64,000 bases of DNA from Aquipseudomonas alcaligenes MRY13-0052 (GCA_000474255.1 BATO01000006.1:1-64000); one strand, 5' to 3'; numbered from the stretch's first letter, positions 27,509 through 35,898 are shown. Made by a program: numbers and translations. The notes: generated by a model from the sequence alone, not told the origin.

Positions 27509-27790
27509 CTAGATATTGAGATCGTCTTCAAGTTTTGAGCGCAAATAGATGGCGTATTCTTGGCGTTCTGGGTTTTTTACATAGATATCAGCTAATACAT
27601 CGCGAAACTCAGCGAAAGACTGCTTATCGAGAGTGTTGTGGTACCCGAATTCCTTAATAAAATCGAAGTAAGCACGGATATTAATCTCCCCGTAATCCGC
27701 AAAATATTTCTTCTTTTTTTTGGAGTTGTGCCTGTGCTCAATTGTAAATAGCAGGAACTTCGCTTCATCAGAGTTCAGTAGCCTGGTCAT
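27509..27790 (-). CDS. small-protein operon, paralogue 11 (distal)
   Basis: 93 aa. C-terminus reads YVKNPERQEYAIYLRSKLEDDLNI, a clear form of the family tail NPE(K/R)xxL...LERDLxI. N-terminus basic, with KKKKKYFADYG. Overlaps its upstream neighbour by 4 bp. An exact 12-bp repeat lies at its 3' end (27534). Confidence 0.75.
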   Translation of the reverse strand: MTRLLNSDEAKFLLFTIEHRHNSKKKKKYFADYGEINIRAYFDFIKEFGYHNTLDKQSFAEFRDVLADIYVKNPERQEYAIYLRSKLEDDLNI

Positions 27791-28077
27791 CTCAAGTAGC
27801 CTCTCTTGCCGCGAATTAGCACGGCATTAATACGCTTTCCGTGCTGAATCGTCTCTGTAATGTCCTGCTTTTGCTCTGTCGTGAGATGCCATCCACGATC
27901 ATTTAAGTCAGTTTCAAACTGATATTGGCCATTAAAGTCTTCTGGGTTCTTCACCTGCACGACCTGGATTTGCTGCAATTCATGCACGGAATCAACGCCA
28001 TTTTCATAGCCATCAACTAGGATTTCAGAGTCTTTTGGTAGCAAAAGCAGGGCGTCGATAAGGTCTTGAACGGTCAT
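27787..28077 (-). CDS. small-protein operon, unrelated member
   Basis: 96 aa. It lacks the shared C-terminal tail. LIDALLLLPKDSEILVDGYE resembles phage proteins of unknown function with a beta hairpin. Overlaps both neighbours by 4 bp. Confidence 0.7.
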   Translation of the reverse strand: MTVQDLIDALLLLPKDSEILVDGYENGVDSVHELQQIQVVQVKNPEDFNGQYQFETDLNDRGWHLTTEQKQDITETIQHGKRINAVLIRGKRGYLR

Positions 28078-28397
28078 AAGCCAAGCTCCGCAGCTAGCAA
28101 ATTTTCTGTGTATTTCTCTCGCAGATCGATGCGCCTGCTGCGTTTGATGACTGCTCGCATATACATTAGCGCATTGCCGAAGCTGATAAATGAGTAATAC
28201 GGTTCTTCGTCAGGCACTTGAAAGCTGATCTTGATATCGTCGTGCGTCACTTTGACAGTCAGCAAGTGAATTTCTGCGCTGATTAGAGTCTCAAGATAGT
28301 CTCCAAGCAGCTCGCACATGTAGTCGATTTTGTAGCGGATTTCATGGCTCTGGCGTTTGCGCTCAAAGCTGAAAAGATCCGTTGGAACTAGACTCAT
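28074..28397 (-). CDS. small-protein operon, divergent paralogue
   Basis: 107 aa, beginning MSLVPTDLFSFERKRQ. Ends LREKYTENLLAAELGL, a weak match to the family tail. The 12-bp repeat at 28356 lies about ten codons from its start, encoding FERKRQ in this frame. 4-bp overlaps on both sides. Confidence 0.7.
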   Translation of the reverse strand: MSLVPTDLFSFERKRQSHEIRYKIDYMCELLGDYLETLISAEIHLLTVKVTHDDIKISFQVPDEEPYYSFISFGNALMYMRAVIKRSRRIDLREKYTENLLAAELGL

Positions 28398-28675
28398 AGC
28401 TCAAGATCTCTTTCAAGTTTCATTCGCATAAACACATGCAAATGGGTCTTTTCCGGGTTTCTTTCGTACTCGTCGCACAGCTTTTTTAGCGCATTATTCA
28501 CGCCAATCTTCTCTTTTATTTCGCCGAATTCGCGTTCAAGGCCAGCAGCAATTTCATAAAAATGGTCTGGAAATTTGTATTGCTGGGCCCGGCCAAGATT
28601 GTAGTGAAAGAGAAAGGCGTAGAACTCGTTGTCTTCAAGAAGCCGAAGCAGTTTCATGTTAGCGCAATGCCTCAA
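28394..28675 (-). CDS. small-protein operon, paralogue
   Basis: 93 aa. Shows the full family pattern: FPDHFYEIAAGLEREFG in the middle and NPEKTHLHVFMRMKLERDL at the end. Function unknown. An internal start at MKLLRLLED is possible. Confidence 0.78.
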   Translation of the reverse strand: MRHCANMKLLRLLEDNEFYAFLFHYNLGRAQQYKFPDHFYEIAAGLEREFGEIKEKIGVNNALKKLCDEYERNPEKTHLHVFMRMKLERDLEL

Positions 28676-28941
28676 ACTGACAGATCTCTTTCAAGACGCA
28701 TGCGATTGAAGATTTGTAGGTGTGTTTTCTCCGGGTTTTGTTCCAGATGCTGACAAAGCTCGTCAATTGCCTGATCAATTCTCATTGGTTTATCGAAACT
28801 TTCTGGCCCAAATTCCATCAGCATTGCGTGAATAATTAGCTCAAAAAGCTCTGGAATATGACGGTCTGGCCAGTAACCGCGTGATACGCACATACATAGC
28901 TCAACGAATTCCAACTCATTCACAACCGCTGGATGTCTCAT
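28672..28941 (-). CDS. small-protein operon, paralogue
   Basis: 89 aa. IPELFELIIHAMLMEFG and NPEKTHLQIFNRMRLERDL align closely with the downstream 28394 gene. Begins MRHPAVVNELEF. 4-bp overlaps on both sides. Confidence 0.78.
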   Translation of the reverse strand: MRHPAVVNELEFVELCMCVSRGYWPDRHIPELFELIIHAMLMEFGPESFDKPMRIDQAIDELCQHLEQNPEKTHLQIFNRMRLERDLSV

Positions 28942-29141
28942 AGCCCCAAATCCCCCTCTAGCTGTTCTCGCAGATACTTTGCCAAGTGCTTCTTCTCTGG
29001 ATTTCGTAGATATTCAGCGGCCATTTCATCTCGAATAACATCTTCTAGCGACAGATCTTCTGACACAAACAGCAAGCTTTGGGCTCTTTTGCTGCCAAAC
29101 TCCAACTCATATTCGAAGTAGAGCTGGGCGTAGTCAGGCAT
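28938..29141 (-). CDS. small-protein operon, short paralogue
   Basis: 67 aa. MPDYAQLYFEYELEFGSKR starts where longer relatives have their middle FPD segment, and it ends NPEKKHLAKYLREQLEGDL. It is thus an N-terminally shortened version. Confidence 0.75.
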   Translation of the reverse strand: MPDYAQLYFEYELEFGSKRAQSLLFVSEDLSLEDVIRDEMAAEYLRNPEKKHLAKYLREQLEGDLGL

Positions 29142-29466
29142 TCTGGGGTTCCTGGTTCTGGTTTAGAATCAGCTCAAGAGGCAGGTCAATCAGCATGCTT
29201 TCGAAGTCTTTGAGCCATGTTCTTGCTGGGTTTTGCCAGTAAATCTCGCAGACTTTCAGCGTGAGAATTGCTTCGAGCTCGGGTGATTTGAGAGCAAATT
29301 GCTTGGCTTCATAGTCGTTTCTAGCGCCGTGAAATGGTGCCAGCTGGTTCAGCAGCTCCAGGTTTGACGAGCCCGTCTCTCTGCGTGCTGCGCTCAATAC
29401 CAGGTGCCTGCGTGCGTAAACAATGGCCTCACGGCGTCTCATGAGCTGCTGAAAATTCTCGCGCAT
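29134..29466 (-). CDS. small-protein operon, extended paralogue
   Basis: 110 aa. The tail is altered to NPARTWLKDFESMLIDLPLE and then continues for about eight further residues. N-terminus basic (MRRREAIVYARRHLVLSAAR). Overlaps the next gene by 8 bp. Confidence 0.72.
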   Translation of the reverse strand: MRENFQQLMRRREAIVYARRHLVLSAARRETGSSNLELLNQLAPFHGARNDYEAKQFALKSPELEAILTLKVCEIYWQNPARTWLKDFESMLIDLPLELILNQNQEPQNA

Positions 29467-29467
29467 G

Positions 29468-29761
29468 TCAGATCTCCAGTTCGTCTCGCAGTCGCTGATA
29501 TAGGTACTTGCGCAGATGCTCTTTGCTTGTATCTTGTAGATAGATATCAGTCAGGCCTTTGATAACATCGGCGTATGACTCGCACGCGTGCAGATCGCCG
29601 CCTTCGTTTATGAAGTGCTCGCAAGCAATGATCTCTTTGACAAGCTTTCGCGACGGCAGACCGACGAAAAACAACTTCTTAAAAAGAGGGAAGTTCGACT
29701 CAGCATCTAAGTCATAAATGCCATTGTGCTTGCCGTCGCTAAGAACTCGAATATGATGCAT
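29468..29761 (-). CDS. small-protein operon, paralogue
   Basis: 97 aa. Begins MHHIRVLSDGKHNGIYD and ends DTSKEHLRKYLYQRLRDELEI. Adjacent to the 29134 gene with no overlap. Confidence 0.75.
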   Translation of the reverse strand: MHHIRVLSDGKHNGIYDLDAESNFPLFKKLFFVGLPSRKLVKEIIACEHFINEGGDLHACESYADVIKGLTDIYLQDTSKEHLRKYLYQRLRDELEI

Positions 29762-29804
29762 GCCAATAGCCTTTCAGTTGTGCGAAGCTGACCGAGGTTT
29801 TTAG

Positions 29805-30101
29805 CTAAATGCCAAGTTCTCTTTCGAGCTTAATGCGCATAACTCCAGCCAGATGCTCTTTGCTCGGATCTTCAAGATACTTTGCGCTCAAAGCCTCAAT
29901 CATCTCGTCAATCTCCAGCTGCGCTTGAGAGTTAAAGTCATGCTCAACCATCCCAAATTCCAGCAGATAGGCATCTAAAACGACTGCAAAATAGTCAGGA
30001 AATTTCCCTTTTTTATGGCCGTATACACGCTGAAAGACGTACATAGTGAAGTCGCATGACTCAATTGTTTTGCTCCAGTTTTCACTCACATAGCTTTTCA
30101 T
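29805..30101 (-). CDS. small-protein operon, paralogue
   Basis: 98 aa. FPDYFAVVLDAYLLEFG in the middle and DPSKEHLAGVMRIKLEREL at the end, a full family pattern. The 12-bp repeat copy at 29881 is within it. A 43-bp gap precedes the next gene. Confidence 0.77.
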   Translation of the reverse strand: MKSYVSENWSKTIESCDFTMYVFQRVYGHKKGKFPDYFAVVLDAYLLEFGMVEHDFNSQAQLEIDEMIEALSAKYLEDPSKEHLAGVMRIKLERELGI

Positions 30102-30102
30102 G

Positions 30103-30462
30103 TCACAATCCCAGATCGTTTGTTAGCAAAAAGCGCTTGTCTTCGAGACTGGCTTTTTCGCGAGTGAGTCGTTTTCGAGCTGCTTGCATGCCCAGGATTA
30201 AGGCTTTTTCTGTAGATATTTCGAGCGTCCCGCCCGCGTGATGAATGATAAGTGTGTATTCATTTCGGCTTCTTTCGAGAGTGAAGTCCTGAATCTCGTA
30301 GTCGTCGTGCTTTTCTTGAAGCACTTCTGATACATAGTCGTCGAAATAGCGGGCCGCTTTGCGCACTCTAGCTTCGGCTTTCTCGCCAGCAAAGTGCAGA
30401 AAGAGCAGGGCCTGACGTGTCCATTTCAATGCATTGATCCCCAAAAGCGGCGTTAATGACAC
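30103..30462 (-). CDS. small-protein operon, divergent member
   Basis: 119 aa. Ends LEDKRFLLTNDLGL; only the last residues recall the family tail. The middle has RNEYTLIIHHAGGTLEIST, likely a beta hairpin. Not clearly homologous to the others. Confidence 0.68.
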   Translation of the reverse strand: MSLTPLLGINALKWTRQALLFLHFAGEKAEARVRKAARYFDDYVSEVLQEKHDDYEIQDFTLERSRNEYTLIIHHAGGTLEISTEKALILGMQAARKRLTREKASLEDKRFLLTNDLGL

Positions 30463-30480
30463 TTTTTAATGAGTTATGGA

Positions 30481-30843
30481 TCAGATGGAAAGCTTGTTGG
30501 ATAGACTTTGGACGTAGTACTGCCGCAGATTCTCTTGAGACCTGTCTTGCATGTATGCTTCAGAAAGCCTGTCAGTGAGCGTTTTTATGAGAAGAATGGA
30601 ATCGTCATGGCTCATAAAAAACCTGATGTTCTTGCTGTCCAGTCTTTTTAGAGTGCGGAATTTGCCCTGATTTGACTCATCTGCCGGGCAGGTAAAGAAG
30701 TGATATAGATCCAGGTCGGCATCTACAAAGTCAGGCTCGCTAGTGATGTGCGCGATGATGCCGGAGAGCACGTTAGCGCCAAGAACGGAGCTTGCGGCCT
30801 TCAGAATGGCCTGAACTTCGTCGTATCTGTAATCGATAGTCAC
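30481..30843 (-). CDS. small-protein operon, first gene
   Basis: 120 aa. Begins MTIDYRYDEVQAILKAAS and ends DRSQENLRQYYVQSLSNKLSI, a relaxed form of the family tail. The operon promoter should lie in 30844-31059, a 216-bp gap divergent from the mvaT-like gene; that gap also holds the inverted pair GGGGCTACGG/ACACCCC near 30863. Confidence 0.72.
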   Translation of the reverse strand: MTIDYRYDEVQAILKAASSVLGANVLSGIIAHITSEPDFVDADLDLYHFFTCPADESNQGKFRTLKRLDSKNIRFFMSHDDSILLIKTLTDRLSEAYMQDRSQENLRQYYVQSLSNKLSI

Positions 30844-31059
30844 TGAGATGGCGTCCGCTTGGGGCTACGGACACCCCATTGTAAGGCATCTCTTGTCCGT
30901 GTCTACCCCATTTTGATGTCAAATCCTGTCGCAGGAATGGCGCTTATGATGTCGATCTTGCGATTGAAAGCGGCCTTTATGATGCGGTTTATAAAAAATA
31001 ACTTGCATTGAAAAGGAGACCCCATATATTCGAAATCCTCAAAACAAAGGAGCATCACA

Positions 31060-31425
31060 ATGTCCCGTCTTGCTGAATTCCGCGCACTTGAAGCTCAGAT
31101 CGCTGAGGAGCTGGCTCGTCTTGAGAGCATGAAAGCTGATGAAAAGCTGAAAGCTGAGATGGATTTTGAGCGCAAACTGACCGCGCTAATGGCTCAGTAC
31201 GATAAGAGCTTGCGCGACGTGATCATGATTCTCGATCCGTACGTTGCTCGCGAAACCGCAAAAGCAAATGACGGCAAAGGCAATCGCAAAGCTCGTGCGG
31301 TCAAGATCTACGAGCATCCGGACACGAAAGAGCGCATCGAGACCAAGGGCGGCAACCACAAGACCCTGAAGGCATGGAAGGAGGAACATGGCGCTGAGAT
31401 GGTCGAGAGCTGGCGAGTACAGTAA
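31060..31425 (+). CDS. MvaT/MvaU family (H-NS-like) xenogeneic silencer homologue
   Basis: 121 aa, near the usual 124. The N-terminal coiled coil (FRALEAQIAEELARLE) and KLTALMAQYDKSLRDVIMILDP match MvaT. The C-terminal AT-hook-like binding domain GGNHKTLKAWKEEHG followed by VESW is diagnostic. AAAGGAG precedes the ATG. A phage-borne copy could join or poison the host MvaT/MvaU network that silences AT-rich DNA such as this element. Confidence 0.93.
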   Translation: MSRLAEFRALEAQIAEELARLESMKADEKLKAEMDFERKLTALMAQYDKSLRDVIMILDPYVARETAKANDGKGNRKARAVKIYEHPDTKERIETKGGNHKTLKAWKEEHGAEMVESWRVQ

Positions 31426-31477
31426 GATCGCGGGCTTTTTGTGCCTGGCCTGGGGCAATCCTGGGCTGGGATGGCTT

Positions 31478-32026
31478 ATGTATGGGGTTTTTGGTGTGAA
31501 CGATATTAAAAGAGCTGCTGCAAAACGACTTGATAAAAAGCTTAGATTGTCTGGTTACTTTTTAGAGCCTGGCCAAGATTCTGTACCCATGTCTGAAGTC
31601 TGGCTGTACAGCTGCAATGTCAAAGATAAACAAGTCCGTCAGCGCGCATCTTTTCAACTTACTTTCAATGTTTACAAAGATGTACTTAATAAAAGTGAGT
31701 ATCTTTACACTCCGCTAGACGAAGATGAACAATATCTTCTGAGTGACCTCTATCAGCGATACGACAATGATGCAAAATCTGTCAGCGCAGTTGATAAACA
31801 AATTTTGTCACTCTTATTGCTTAGAATCTCGCTTTCTTTAAAGTTTAATTACGATGAAGAAATTGTGAATGGAACACACTTTGTTGTTCTTGATGTAACT
31901 CAAGGGCAGGGGCCGGGATTTATGGTGTGCGGATATGCTATGACGGGTCTTCATTATATTGCACCGAACGACGAATTAATTCAGACGACGGTAGATTTCT
32001 TGGATGGCGCTAAATGTCTCCAATAA
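31478..32026 (+). CDS. hypothetical protein
   Basis: 182 aa from MYGVFGVNDIKRAAAK. A longer frame opens at 31388 and overlaps the mvaT-like gene by 38 bp, with a hydrophobic N-terminus; neither start has a strong ribosome site. C-terminus has THFVVLDVTQGQGPGFMVCG. No domain recognised. Ends just before cassette B. Confidence 0.6.
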   Translation: MYGVFGVNDIKRAAAKRLDKKLRLSGYFLEPGQDSVPMSEVWLYSCNVKDKQVRQRASFQLTFNVYKDVLNKSEYLYTPLDEDEQYLLSDLYQRYDNDAKSVSAVDKQILSLLLLRISLSLKFNYDEEIVNGTHFVVLDVTQGQGPGFMVCGYAMTGLHYIAPNDELIQTTVDFLDGAKCLQ

Positions 32027-32059
32027 CCCGGCACGCGCCGGGTTTTTATGATCCGCACA

Positions 32060-32276
32060 AGCTGCGCTGCATGCGAGTTTCGAAAAACCAGAAAAAACCA
32101 GTGACCAGGGGCAAGCAGACTTTGAGCGTGACGCGTAGTATGCCTCTACTTCTATTATTATAGAGATGGGAGTGAGTGTAGCTCGTGGACGGCGTGGTGT
32201 TTCTCGGTTATCCAAAGTATAGATCTTGGCCATAAGGCAACCTCTGGCTTTGAAAAACTCTTAATCAGCGAAGCTA
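32060..32276 (-). repeat. inverted-repeat cassette B (about 215 bp)
   Basis: Inverted homologue of cassette A: ends at 32071-32099 and 32241-32270, central GCTACACTCACTCCC and TATAATAATAG read on the minus strand (32141-32182). Outer flanks TTAGCTAGCT and CAGCGAAGCT/AGCTGCGCTG also match cassette A, so homology runs beyond the inverted repeats. A minus-strand frame starting at 32233 (MAKIYTLDNR) shares LDNR, PRATL and SIII with the cassette A frame. Confidence 0.72.
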
Positions 32277-32340
32277 GCTAACCCAATATCCCCTCCAGCT
32301 TTACAACTCCAGCTAATCAGTTATACGGCAATTTCAGTAG

Positions 32341-32396
32341 TTGACCGTGCACCAACTCTATTCTTACAATAGAGATATAACAACAATAATAAATGG
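32341..32396 (+). promoter_or_regulatory. promoter and CAA/TAA-rich leader
   Basis: TTGACC-N18-TACAAT (32341-32370), then ATAACAACAATAATAAATGG from 32377 at the expected transcript start. No proper Shine-Dalgarno precedes the ATG at 32403. Confidence 0.65.
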
Positions 32397-32402
32397 TGCA
32401 AC

Positions 32403-32741
32403 ATGAAACACATCTACATTGACAGCCTGTCAATTGAAACTTCCCGAGCTTGTGCTTTGTATTTAGTCGGCGGTTTCGACTCAGAAAAGAACCATCTTCC
32501 TGCTCTGCCAATCTTGCGCCCACCACTTAAAGAACAGCTCTATGACGTCTGTGCGCTCGCAGAAGCAGGCGACTACGCATCTCGCAGATACATTGAGAAC
32601 TTGATCATTCAAGAGCTTTTCAAAGCTGATGAAGTAATCATTGGCCATACGCACTATCACTTCGACATCAAGACTTTCAATTCGCAGCGAGCAATGGACT
32701 TTCTCGTGTATGAAATTCTTGCGCAAGTTAATGAAGACTAA
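32403..32741 (+). CDS. hypothetical phage protein (112 aa)
   Basis: Begins MKHIYIDSLSIETSRA. No family recognised. Contains the His-rich GHTHYHFD. First gene after the strong promoter at 32341. It lies where a terminase gene would be expected, but is far too short. Confidence 0.7.
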   Translation: MKHIYIDSLSIETSRACALYLVGGFDSEKNHLPALPILRPPLKEQLYDVCALAEAGDYASRRYIENLIIQELFKADEVIIGHTHYHFDIKTFNSQRAMDFLVYEILAQVNED

Positions 32742-32842
32742 CCAAAACTAACTAAGCGTCAATATTTACTTCGCCAAGGATCATCTTTATTCTGTAATCA
32801 AGAGTTGAGAGAAACTCGACAGCAAGAATAAGGGTGATCAAC

Positions 32843-33358
32843 ATGAGTACAAAATTAATCGGCGCAGAGATAGTCAAAGCTTTCAAAGCCCAGCGTCCCG
32901 CAGACATCTTCAACACCTTCCACGAGCTCGACGGCTTCGCTCAGATGCATGCTCAGGCAAACGTCCTGGAAGCCCTCAGGAAGCTCGAAATGCACGAAGC
33001 CAAGCGCAGCAAAGCCATGGAGCTCACACAGCCTCAAATCGACTGCTACAAAGCCCTGGCGGCCTGCTTTGGTGCCAAATTCGTGCTCTTCGAAATAGCT
33101 GACTATCCAGTTCTTGCAAACGCCGAAGCCATTAAGAAGCTGCTGATACATGTGAAGAGAGAAGACCGGGATCTCGTGATAGACCGCTTCTTTAAATTAG
33201 TGCTTGCTGGGAATTTTGAGCTTGCGCGGCTGTTGTTTAAGTGGATTCAGCGCGTAGACGATACTTCCGAGATCGATTTCGGGTCATTGTTTAACTACAT
33301 CGCTAAACTGACAGATGCGGAAAAGCTCAAGATAGTCTTGTTCTCACAGTTCTTATAA
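32843..33358 (+). CDS. hypothetical phage protein (171 aa)
   Basis: Begins MSTKLIGAEIVKAFKAQ; AAGGG is 8 bases upstream (an earlier GTG at 32834 is possible). Helical throughout, with repeated short helices in the C-terminus (LLFKWIQRVDDTSE, LFNYIAKLTDAEKLK) suggesting an interaction scaffold. Function unknown. Confidence 0.7.
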   Translation: MSTKLIGAEIVKAFKAQRPADIFNTFHELDGFAQMHAQANVLEALRKLEMHEAKRSKAMELTQPQIDCYKALAACFGAKFVLFEIADYPVLANAEAIKKLLIHVKREDRDLVIDRFFKLVLAGNFELARLLFKWIQRVDDTSEIDFGSLFNYIAKLTDAEKLKIVLFSQFL

Positions 33359-33397
33359 AAAGCCAACAAAATTCCCCAAACCGTTTTTTCACTGTTG

Positions 33398-33429
33398 TAT
33401 ACTAGTCATATAACAACAAAAACAAAGAA
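33398..33429 (+). promoter_or_regulatory. promoter box and CAA-rich leader for the virion block
   Basis: -10 box TATACT at 33398-33403, then ATATAACAACAAAAACAAAG from about 33409. The same arrangement is at 32365 and 44969: a -10 box followed 6-7 bases later by ATAACAACA. Confidence 0.55.
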
Positions 33430-33444
33430 TCCTTGGGGGATTTA

Positions 33445-34233
33445 ATGCAACACGCTAATGCTTTTATTGTTCTCCGCGCCTTTGGAGACGAAGAAAACCC
33501 TGAGTCTGGGACTCAAAATACTTCGATCACTGACACTCCTGAATTCCAAGAAGCACTAAAAACTCACTTGGCTCAGGCTCTGGAACGCGAAACTTCCGGA
33601 TTGAAAAGCAAACTTTCAGAAGTACTCGGAGAAAAGAAAAAGACTCAAGAGCAGCTCAATGCAATTCTCGCTCAGGCAGAAGATGAGCAAGATCAAGCAG
33701 CTCTAAAAGCTGGCAAGCTAGATATGCAGGCACTTCTCGACAAGAAAATCGCTGCGCGCGACAAGTCATGGGAAGACCGTCTTAATGCCGAACTGAGTGA
33801 AAAAGAAGAACTGCGCAAAGCAGTTGAAGCCGAGCGGGGCCGATTGAAGTCGTTCCAGATCAAGCAGTTTGTTATCAATGAAGCCCTGAAAAACGAATTT
33901 TTTCACGCGACTGCCGCCGAAGATCTAGCAATGATTGCATCTGGCGTTTGGGACTTGACGGACTCCGGAGATCTGGTAGCTCGCGACAAAGACGGTAATA
34001 TCGCGCTAGGCAAAACTGGGCGTGCGCTGACTGCAAAAGAGTGGATTGAAGATCTGCAAAAGACACGTCCGCATTACTTCAAAACTATGTCCGGGTCTGG
34101 CAGCAAGCCTGGTCAAGCTGGTGTGACTAGCATCTCTCGTGCCGAGTGGCAGCAAAAAATCGCAGCTGCAAAGCCCGAAGAGCAGAAAGAATTGATGATG
34201 AAGCGCACAAAAGGCGAGATCGTTATCAACTAA
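33445..34233 (+). CDS. capsid scaffolding protein
   Basis: 262 aa, highly charged with a long coiled coil (about residues 30-135) of the kind seen in scaffolds just before coat genes. Begins MQHANAFIVLRAFGDE at 33445; a TTG at 33433 is an alternative. The first 16 residues resemble the start of the coat protein (both H...(I/V)VLxAFG). Ends MKRTKGEIVIN, with basic residues that could contact the coat. Confidence 0.8.
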   Translation: MQHANAFIVLRAFGDEENPESGTQNTSITDTPEFQEALKTHLAQALERETSGLKSKLSEVLGEKKKTQEQLNAILAQAEDEQDQAALKAGKLDMQALLDKKIAARDKSWEDRLNAELSEKEELRKAVEAERGRLKSFQIKQFVINEALKNEFFHATAAEDLAMIASGVWDLTDSGDLVARDKDGNIALGKTGRALTAKEWIEDLQKTRPHYFKTMSGSGSKPGQAGVTSISRAEWQQKIAAAKPEEQKELMMKRTKGEIVIN

Positions 34234-34257
34234 GAATCGCCCATCGAGGCCCTTCCG

Positions 34258-34280
34258 TGGGGGTGCAAAGCCCCCATTTT
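34258..34280 (+). terminator. hairpin between scaffold and coat genes
   Basis: TGGGGG-TGCAAAG-CCCCCA followed by TTTT. It may attenuate read-through or stabilise the 3' end; the coat gene has its own leader downstream. Confidence 0.6.
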
Positions 34281-34372
34281 AAAGTTGTCTGGGACAACAA
34301 ACAGAGACTCTGTGAGTCCTGATCTGCAACAAATACCAAATAAAAACAATAATAACAAAGGTAGTTTTACTC

Positions 34373-35527
34373 ATGACTCACAATCAAAATCTGGTTGTTT
34401 TGACCGCTTTCGGTAACGATTTGGAAGCCCTGGTTAATGACACCGTTCTCCCACTGGCCATGTCGCGCCTTCGCGGTCAGCTGACAATGCCGAAGCTCGT
34501 AACTGTTGACACTGCTGACGAAGCAAAGCAAGTCGGTGAAACAATCCGCGTTCAGAAGCCAATCTCATTTGCGCAAGCAGACGAACACGGCGAAAGCTCT
34601 TCGGCTACAGACCTGAAAGCCGAGAAGGTCGACCTCAAGCTGAGCCGCCACATCTATAAAGAATTCCGCATGAGCGACCGCGAGTTCTCCGGCACTATGC
34701 CTGGCACTATCCCAAGTGCACTTGAAGGCGCCGTTGACGTGATCGCCGAAGCTGTTAATGCCGCGATTTTTGCGATGGTTAACGAAGTTTCTGCGTATTC
34801 AGGTGTTCTGGATTCGGCAAATGAGCGCAGCAAAAACGATCTTATCGCTGCAAAAACTGCTCTAGACGTTGCAAAAGTTGGCAAAACTGGACGCAACCTG
34901 GTGCTGAGTTCGATCTCGGAAGGCGAGCTGCTGAAAGTATTTACCGCTGGAAACGATCAAAATGCGGAAAAAGAGGGCTTCATTGGTCGCCGTTTCGGCT
35001 TCGATACGTACTCTGACATTCAGTGCGATGATCACGTTGCTGGTACTGCCAGCGCCGATGCCGCCATCGTCACTGCAATCGATACCGCAGCTGGCAGCAT
35101 GATCATCGTTGTTGAAGGTGCAACTGCCGGTGCAACGATCAAAAAAGGCGACATCCTGACAGTCTCTGGCCAGTCCTTCGCTGCCGCAGAAGACGTGGTT
35201 CTAGCCGGTGGTACTGGCGCTGTAGCAGTAACCAGCCCAGTAAAAGCTGCAATCGCTGACGGCGCTTCTGTGAAAGTTGCTGGCACACATCGCGGCGACG
35301 TTGCTTTCACTAAAGACGCTTTCGTGATCGCTTTCCGCCAGCTCCAGAATCCAACCGACGCTCCCGGCGTTACCGTTGGCCAGATGACTGACCCAGAAAC
35401 CGGCATCAGCCTGCGTCTGCTCAGCTGGTACAACCCTTCGACCGAGAACACCCACTGGAAGCTTGAGACCCTGTTTGGCGTCAAAGCTGTAGCTCCAGAG
35501 CGTGCCATCCGCGTTGGCGGTCACTAA
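34373..35527 (+). CDS. major capsid protein, P22 coat-like
   Basis: 384 aa. The order GETIRVQKPISFAQA, VDLKLSRHIYKEFRMSDREF, GRNLVLSSISEGEL and IGRRFGFDTYSDIQ follows the P22 coat (gp5) family, an HK97-fold protein that needs a scaffold. An inserted domain (about 225-305) is Ala/Val-rich. The leader is AAAAACAATAATAACAAAGG. Strong terminator follows. Confidence 0.85.
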   Translation: MTHNQNLVVLTAFGNDLEALVNDTVLPLAMSRLRGQLTMPKLVTVDTADEAKQVGETIRVQKPISFAQADEHGESSSATDLKAEKVDLKLSRHIYKEFRMSDREFSGTMPGTIPSALEGAVDVIAEAVNAAIFAMVNEVSAYSGVLDSANERSKNDLIAAKTALDVAKVGKTGRNLVLSSISEGELLKVFTAGNDQNAEKEGFIGRRFGFDTYSDIQCDDHVAGTASADAAIVTAIDTAAGSMIIVVEGATAGATIKKGDILTVSGQSFAAAEDVVLAGGTGAVAVTSPVKAAIADGASVKVAGTHRGDVAFTKDAFVIAFRQLQNPTDAPGVTVGQMTDPETGISLRLLSWYNPSTENTHWKLETLFGVKAVAPERAIRVGGH

Positions 35528-35533
35528 GAAATC

Positions 35534-35554
35534 GGGGCCTCCGGGCCCCTTTTT
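35534..35554 (+). terminator. terminator of the coat gene
   Basis: GGGGCC-TCCG-GGCCCC then TTTTT, six bases after the coat stop. Confidence 0.88.
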
Positions 35555-35586
35555 CCCCTCTAATTCTTAGATTCGAGAACAAAAAG

Positions 35587-35898
35587 ATGTCTGGAATCAG
35601 CGTTTCTAGAACAAACGACGGCGAAGCCTTGCCAATTGTGAGCCCAGGAGCTCGCATTGGCGGTGGTCTTTTGGCCGATAACACAACTGTTTTGGTATCA
35701 AATCCAGTGCAGGGCACCGCTATTTATCTGTTCTGCAAGTCTGTAATTCACGTGGGCGAAGGCACTGTTAGCGCAGATTCGGCTCCGATTGATGCCCGTG
35801 GCGGTGTCTATTTAGATGTAAACCGCAACAAATCCATTGCCGTAAAGCTGCTTGATGGCGAGCCTGCGGCAGAAGTGTGGATGCACGAAGTCAGATGA
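35587..35898 (+). CDS. small virion-region protein (103 aa)
   Basis: Begins MSGISVSRTNDGEALPIV; Gly- and Val-rich, likely beta-sandwich. Position after the coat gene suggests a decoration protein or fibre-base protein. Not homologous to any family I recognise. Overlaps the next gene by ATGA. Confidence 0.65.
   Translation: MSGISVSRTNDGEALPIVSPGARIGGGLLADNTTVLVSNPVQGTAIYLFCKSVIHVGEGTVSADSAPIDARGGVYLDVNRNKSIAVKLLDGEPAAEVWMHEVR

Noticed and set aside
31976..32233. 85-codon minus-strand frame in cassette B as a firm gene
   Set aside because: It shares a short segment with cassette A but the other copy ends after 39 codons and cassette C lacks it; conservation may be of DNA or RNA rather than protein.
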